This document shows, piece after piece, positions 61,277-64,000 of a DNA stretch of 64,000 bases. The notes under the pieces are model-generated. The model had not been told where the DNA came from, did not search any database, and was given only the letters and a program-made list of their open reading frames with translations. A program made the position numbers and the translations under genes. The DNA is from Bacteroides clarus YIT 12056. GTDB lineage: Bacteria > Bacteroidota > Bacteroidia > Bacteroidales > Bacteroidaceae. The DNA lies in contig NZ_FQWK01000004.1 in assembly GCF_900129655.1 (NCBI RefSeq), forward strand, positions 124,001 to 188,000, read 5' to 3'. Positions within the stretch are counted from its first letter, which is position 1, and the number at the start of each line of letters is the position of its first letter.

Positions 61277-62575
61277 ATGATTTGGAACGAAAGTATCGAA
61301 TGCATGGATCGCGAAAGCCTTCGTAAAATTCAGAGCATTCGTCTTAAAAAAACGGTGGAGCGCGTATATCATGACACTCCTTTCTATCGCAAGAAAATGC
61401 AGGAACTGGGAATTACTCCCGATGACATCAACAGCATCGACGACATTGTAAAACTTCCTTTTACTACAAAATATGATTTGCGGGACAATTACCCTTTCGG
61501 ACTTTGTGCTGTTCCTATGAGCCAGATTGTTCGTATCCACGCGTCTTCCGGTACAACCGGAAAACCTACCGTAGTGGGATATACGCGCAAGGACCTTTCG
61601 GCCTGGTCGGAATGCCTGTCACGTGCTTTTACGGCGTATGGCGCAGGCAGTTCGGATATTTTTCAAGTATCTTACGGATACGGATTGTTTACCGGCGGAT
61701 TGGGGGCGCACGCAGGCGCCGAGAATATCGGTGCTTCTGTTATTCCGATGTCCAGCGGTAATACGGAAAAGCAAATTACATTGATGCATGATTTCGGTTC
61801 GACAGTACTCTGTTGTACGCCTTCTTATGCGTTGTATCTGGCGGACGCCATTAAGGATTCGGGTTTTCCGCGTGAGGAGTTCAAACTGAAAGTCGGTGCA
61901 TTCGGTGCAGAGCCGTGGACGGAGAATATGCGTCGCGATATTGAAACGAAATTGGGAATAAAGGCTTATGACATTTATGGATTGAGTGAAATAGCGGGTC
62001 CGGGTGTAGGGTATGAATGTGAATGCCAGAATGGTACGCATCTTAACGAAGATCATTATTTTCCGGAGATAGTAGACCCGAAAACACTTGAACCTGTTGC
62101 GCCGGGTGAAACGGGAGAGCTGGTATTTACTCACCTTACTAAAGAAGGCATGCCGTTGCTGCGTTATCGCACTAAAGACCTTACGGCTTTGCACTATGAC
62201 AAATGTTCTTGCGGACGTACATTGGTGCGTATGGACCGTATTCTCGGACGTAGTGACGATATGCTCATTATACGCGGCGTGAATGTATTCCCCACACAGA
62301 TTGAATCCGTTATTCTCGAAATGCCTGAATTCGAGCCGCATTATCTGCTGCTTGTCGACCGTAAGAATAATACGGATACCATGGAACTGCAAGTAGAAGT
62401 CCGTCCGGAATATTACTCCGATGAGATTAATAAGATGCTGGCTTTGAAGAAGAAGCTTACCGCGCGTTTGCAAAGCGTATTGGGCTTGGGCGTAGATGTC
62501 CGTCTGGTAGAGCCTCGCAGCATTGAGCGCAGTGTAGGCAAAGCGAAACGCGTAATTGATAATCGTAAATTGTAA
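61277..62575 (+). CDS. paaK: Phenylacetate-CoA ligase
   Basis: A 432-residue adenylate-forming enzyme. The P-loop-like SSGTTGKPT is at residues 90-98, the YGLSEIAGPGVG motif at about 235-246, and DRILGRSDDMLIIRGVNVFPTQIE near 330 contains the hinge. This is the PaaK architecture including the short C-terminal domain. It activates phenylacetate or related aromatic acids with ATP and CoA. The ACT-domain gene starts 20 bases on, a pairing usual in Bacteroidota. Confidence 0.94.
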   Translation: MIWNESIECMDRESLRKIQSIRLKKTVERVYHDTPFYRKKMQELGITPDDINSIDDIVKLPFTTKYDLRDNYPFGLCAVPMSQIVRIHASSGTTGKPTVVGYTRKDLSAWSECLSRAFTAYGAGSSDIFQVSYGYGLFTGGLGAHAGAENIGASVIPMSSGNTEKQITLMHDFGSTVLCCTPSYALYLADAIKDSGFPREEFKLKVGAFGAEPWTENMRRDIETKLGIKAYDIYGLSEIAGPGVGYECECQNGTHLNEDHYFPEIVDPKTLEPVAPGETGELVFTHLTKEGMPLLRYRTKDLTALHYDKCSCGRTLVRMDRILGRSDDMLIIRGVNVFPTQIESVILEMPEFEPHYLLLVDRKNNTDTMELQVEVRPEYYSDEINKMLALKKKLTARLQSVLGLGVDVRLVEPRSIERSVGKAKRVIDNRKL

Positions 62576-62595
62576 ATCGTCAAATAGTAAAACTT

Positions 62596-63021
62596 ATGGT
62601 AGCAAAACAACTTTCTATTTTTTTGGAAAATAAGTCCGGTCGTCTTACGGAGGTGACGGAAGTTCTTGCCAAAGAAGGTGTTAATCTTTCTGCTCTCTGC
62701 ATAGCCGAGAATGCCGATTTTGGTATTCTTCGCGGTATTGTCTCCGAACCGGATAAAGCATATAAGGCCTTAAAGGATAATCATTTTGCCGTGAACGTAA
62801 CTGATGTGGTGGGTATCAGTTGTCCCAATATTCCGGGGTCATTGGCAAAAGTGCTCCGTTGCCTGTCTGATGAAGGCGTATTTATTGAATATATGTACTC
62901 CTTTGCCAACGGACAGACCGCCAACGTTATTATCCGTCCCAATGATATGGAAAACTGTATCCGGGTATTGACGGAGAAAAAGGTGGATTTACTCGCTGCA
63001 AGCGACTTATATAAACTGTAA
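62596..63021 (+). CDS. ACT-domain protein partnered with paaK
   Basis: A 141-residue protein of two tandem ACT domains: LSIFLENKSGRLTEVTEVLAKEGVNL at the start of the first and VVGISCPNIPGSLAKVLRCLSDEGVFIEYMYSF at the start of the second. ACT domains bind amino acids; this protein probably senses an aromatic amino acid and modulates the ligase. It is co-transcribed with paaK. Confidence 0.9.
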   Translation: MVAKQLSIFLENKSGRLTEVTEVLAKEGVNLSALCIAENADFGILRGIVSEPDKAYKALKDNHFAVNVTDVVGISCPNIPGSLAKVLRCLSDEGVFIEYMYSFANGQTANVIIRPNDMENCIRVLTEKKVDLLAASDLYKL

Positions 63022-63194
63022 AAAGGATGAAAAATAACAGAGTGATAGGGTATAGTCTCAGTACCTCATCACTCTGTTGCTCTGTCATCTTATTATCTTT
63101 TACCCTTCTGCCACTCTATTATCTTTTTTCTTCCCTATCCATCGATTATCTTGCGCCCTTAGTCTTTGTTTTTGAAAAATTAAGGTGCGTATCG

Positions 63195-63225
63195 TTGTTT
63201 AATTCGATGCGAACCTCTATCTTTG
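63195..63225 (+). promoter_or_regulatory. Predicted promoter of bamD
   Basis: TTG at 63195-63197, 20 bases, then TATCTTTG at 63218-63225; the start at 63247 follows 21 bases later. Confidence 0.65.
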
Positions 63226-63246
63226 CACATTATTTGAATAAGAGTA

Positions 63247-64000
63247 ATGAAGAAGAACATCCTTATAACTTTGCTTGCAGCACTGCTGCTCTCCTCATGC
63301 GGAGAATACAACAAGTTGCTGAAAAGCACAGACTACGAATACAAGTATGAAGCGGCAAAGAATTACTTCGCGAAAGGTCAGTATAATCGTGCTGCGACTT
63401 TGCTGAATGAGTTGATTGCTATTCTTAAAGGTACTGATAAAGCGGAAGAATCACTTTATATGCTGGGTATGAGCTATTATAACCAGAAAGATTATCAGAC
63501 CGCCGCGCAGACATTTACCCAATATTATAATGTGTACCCGCGTGGTACGTTTACTGAACTGGCACGTTTCCATGCGGGAAAGGCGTTATATTTGGATACT
63601 CCGGAACCCCGTTTGGACCAATCCGGTACATATAGCGCGATTCAGCAGTTACAAATGTTTCTTGAATATTTCCCTAACAGCGCGAAGAAAGATGAAGCTC
63701 AAAGTATGATATTTACTTTGCAGGATAAGTTGGTTATGAAAGAATATCTTTCTGCCAAGCTCTATTATAATTTGGGAAATTATTTGGGAAATAACTACGA
63801 GTCTTGCGTTATTACTGCACAGAACGCATTGAAGGATTATCCTTATACCAATATGCGTGAAGATTTGTCTATCCTTATCTTGCGTGCCAAATATGAAATG
63901 GCGGTGTATAGTGTGGAGGATAAGAGAGCCGAACGTTATCGTGAGACGGTAGATGAATATTACGCTTTTAAGAATGAATTTCCGGAAAGCAAATACATGA
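63247..64000 (+). CDS. bamD: Outer membrane assembly lipoprotein BamD, N-terminal part
   Basis: ATG at 63247 opens a frame that runs to the window edge (251 codons, no stop). A signal peptide ends in a lipobox, LLSSC (Cys18), then GEYNKLLKSTDYEYKYEAAKNYF. Tetratricopeptide-like helical repeats follow (AKGQYNRAATLLNELIAIL, QKDYQTAAQTFTQYYNVYPRGTFTELARF), the BamD/YfiO fold. BamD is the essential lipoprotein of the BAM complex that inserts beta-barrel proteins. The last part is beyond the window. Confidence 0.93.
   Translation, partial: MKKNILITLLAALLLSSCGEYNKLLKSTDYEYKYEAAKNYFAKGQYNRAATLLNELIAILKGTDKAEESLYMLGMSYYNQKDYQTAAQTFTQYYNVYPRGTFTELARFHAGKALYLDTPEPRLDQSGTYSAIQQLQMFLEYFPNSAKKDEAQSMIFTLQDKLVMKEYLSAKLYYNLGNYLGNNYESCVITAQNALKDYPYTNMREDLSILILRAKYEMAVYSVEDKRAERYRETVDEYYAFKNEFPESKYM

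Noticed and set aside
63036-63077. Hairpin after the ACT gene as a terminator
   Set aside because: The stem is good (AACAGAGTGAT/ATCACTCTGTT) but there is no T-run next to it, so I did not list it as a terminator.

Overview
The window is a stretch of a Bacteroides (Bacteroidota) chromosome that carries an integrated island. Genus-level evidence: several genes have upstream TTG/TTTG-N18-21-TAnnTTTG promoters and weak Shine-Dalgarno sites; the bile salt hydrolase resembles the Bacteroides type; and YqgE, DUF5723-type, OmpA/TPR and half-size chromate transporter genes have the forms usual in this genus. I did not attempt a species call.

Layout. (1) 1-4262, chromosome: engB (cut by the window edge), recR, a small membrane protein, a GNAT acetyltransferase, yqgE, a PLP aminotransferase and tRNA-Asp(GTC). 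(2) 4249-36823, a 32.6 kb island inserted in the 3' end of tRNA-Asp. It is bounded by a 15-bp direct repeat and carries a tyrosine integrase just inside the right end. (3) 36824-64000, chromosome: a hypothetical protein, a flavin-type oxidase, an AraC regulator divergent from a sugar MFS transporter, a two-gene chromate transporter, a three-gene outer-membrane operon, a GNAT-ibrA-ibrB operon, UDP-glucuronate decarboxylase, a REC-histidine kinase protein, an AddAB-like helicase-nuclease pair, bile salt hydrolase, uvrB, paaK with an ACT-domain gene, and bamD (cut by the edge).

The island has a replication/control module: an HTH protein, a DGQHR/ParB-like protein, two D5-type primase-helicase paralogues and a BT4734/VirE-type primase. 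It also has a serine recombinase and a string of minus-strand genes of unknown role, several followed by their own hairpin terminators. Defence-like cargo sits at several places: a DUF2971 gene at the left end, a Lamassu-like nuclease plus SMC-ATPase pair in the middle, and a helicase plus DUF2290-like pair near the right end. The right end also has a PD-(D/E)XK (Rpn-type) protein and an unrecognised 499-residue protein. A fibre-like BACON/Ig protein and a beta-propeller lipoprotein are followed by a displaced, frameshifted second version of the fibre protein's C-terminal half. I see no relaxase, conjugation, terminase, portal or capsid gene, so the island depends on other elements for transfer, or is a satellite or degraded element.

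The most unusual structures are: a ~172-bp, roughly 93% identical inverted repeat with G-quadruplex potential enclosing 12.5 kb of the island; a long imperfect hairpin beside the serine recombinase; 9-bp repeats at both island ends that look like integrase arm sites; the displaced fibre half; and a four-copy, 22-bp-period array in the chromosome ahead of the ibrAB operon. All family names come from reading the sequence and remembered family signatures; no search was run.
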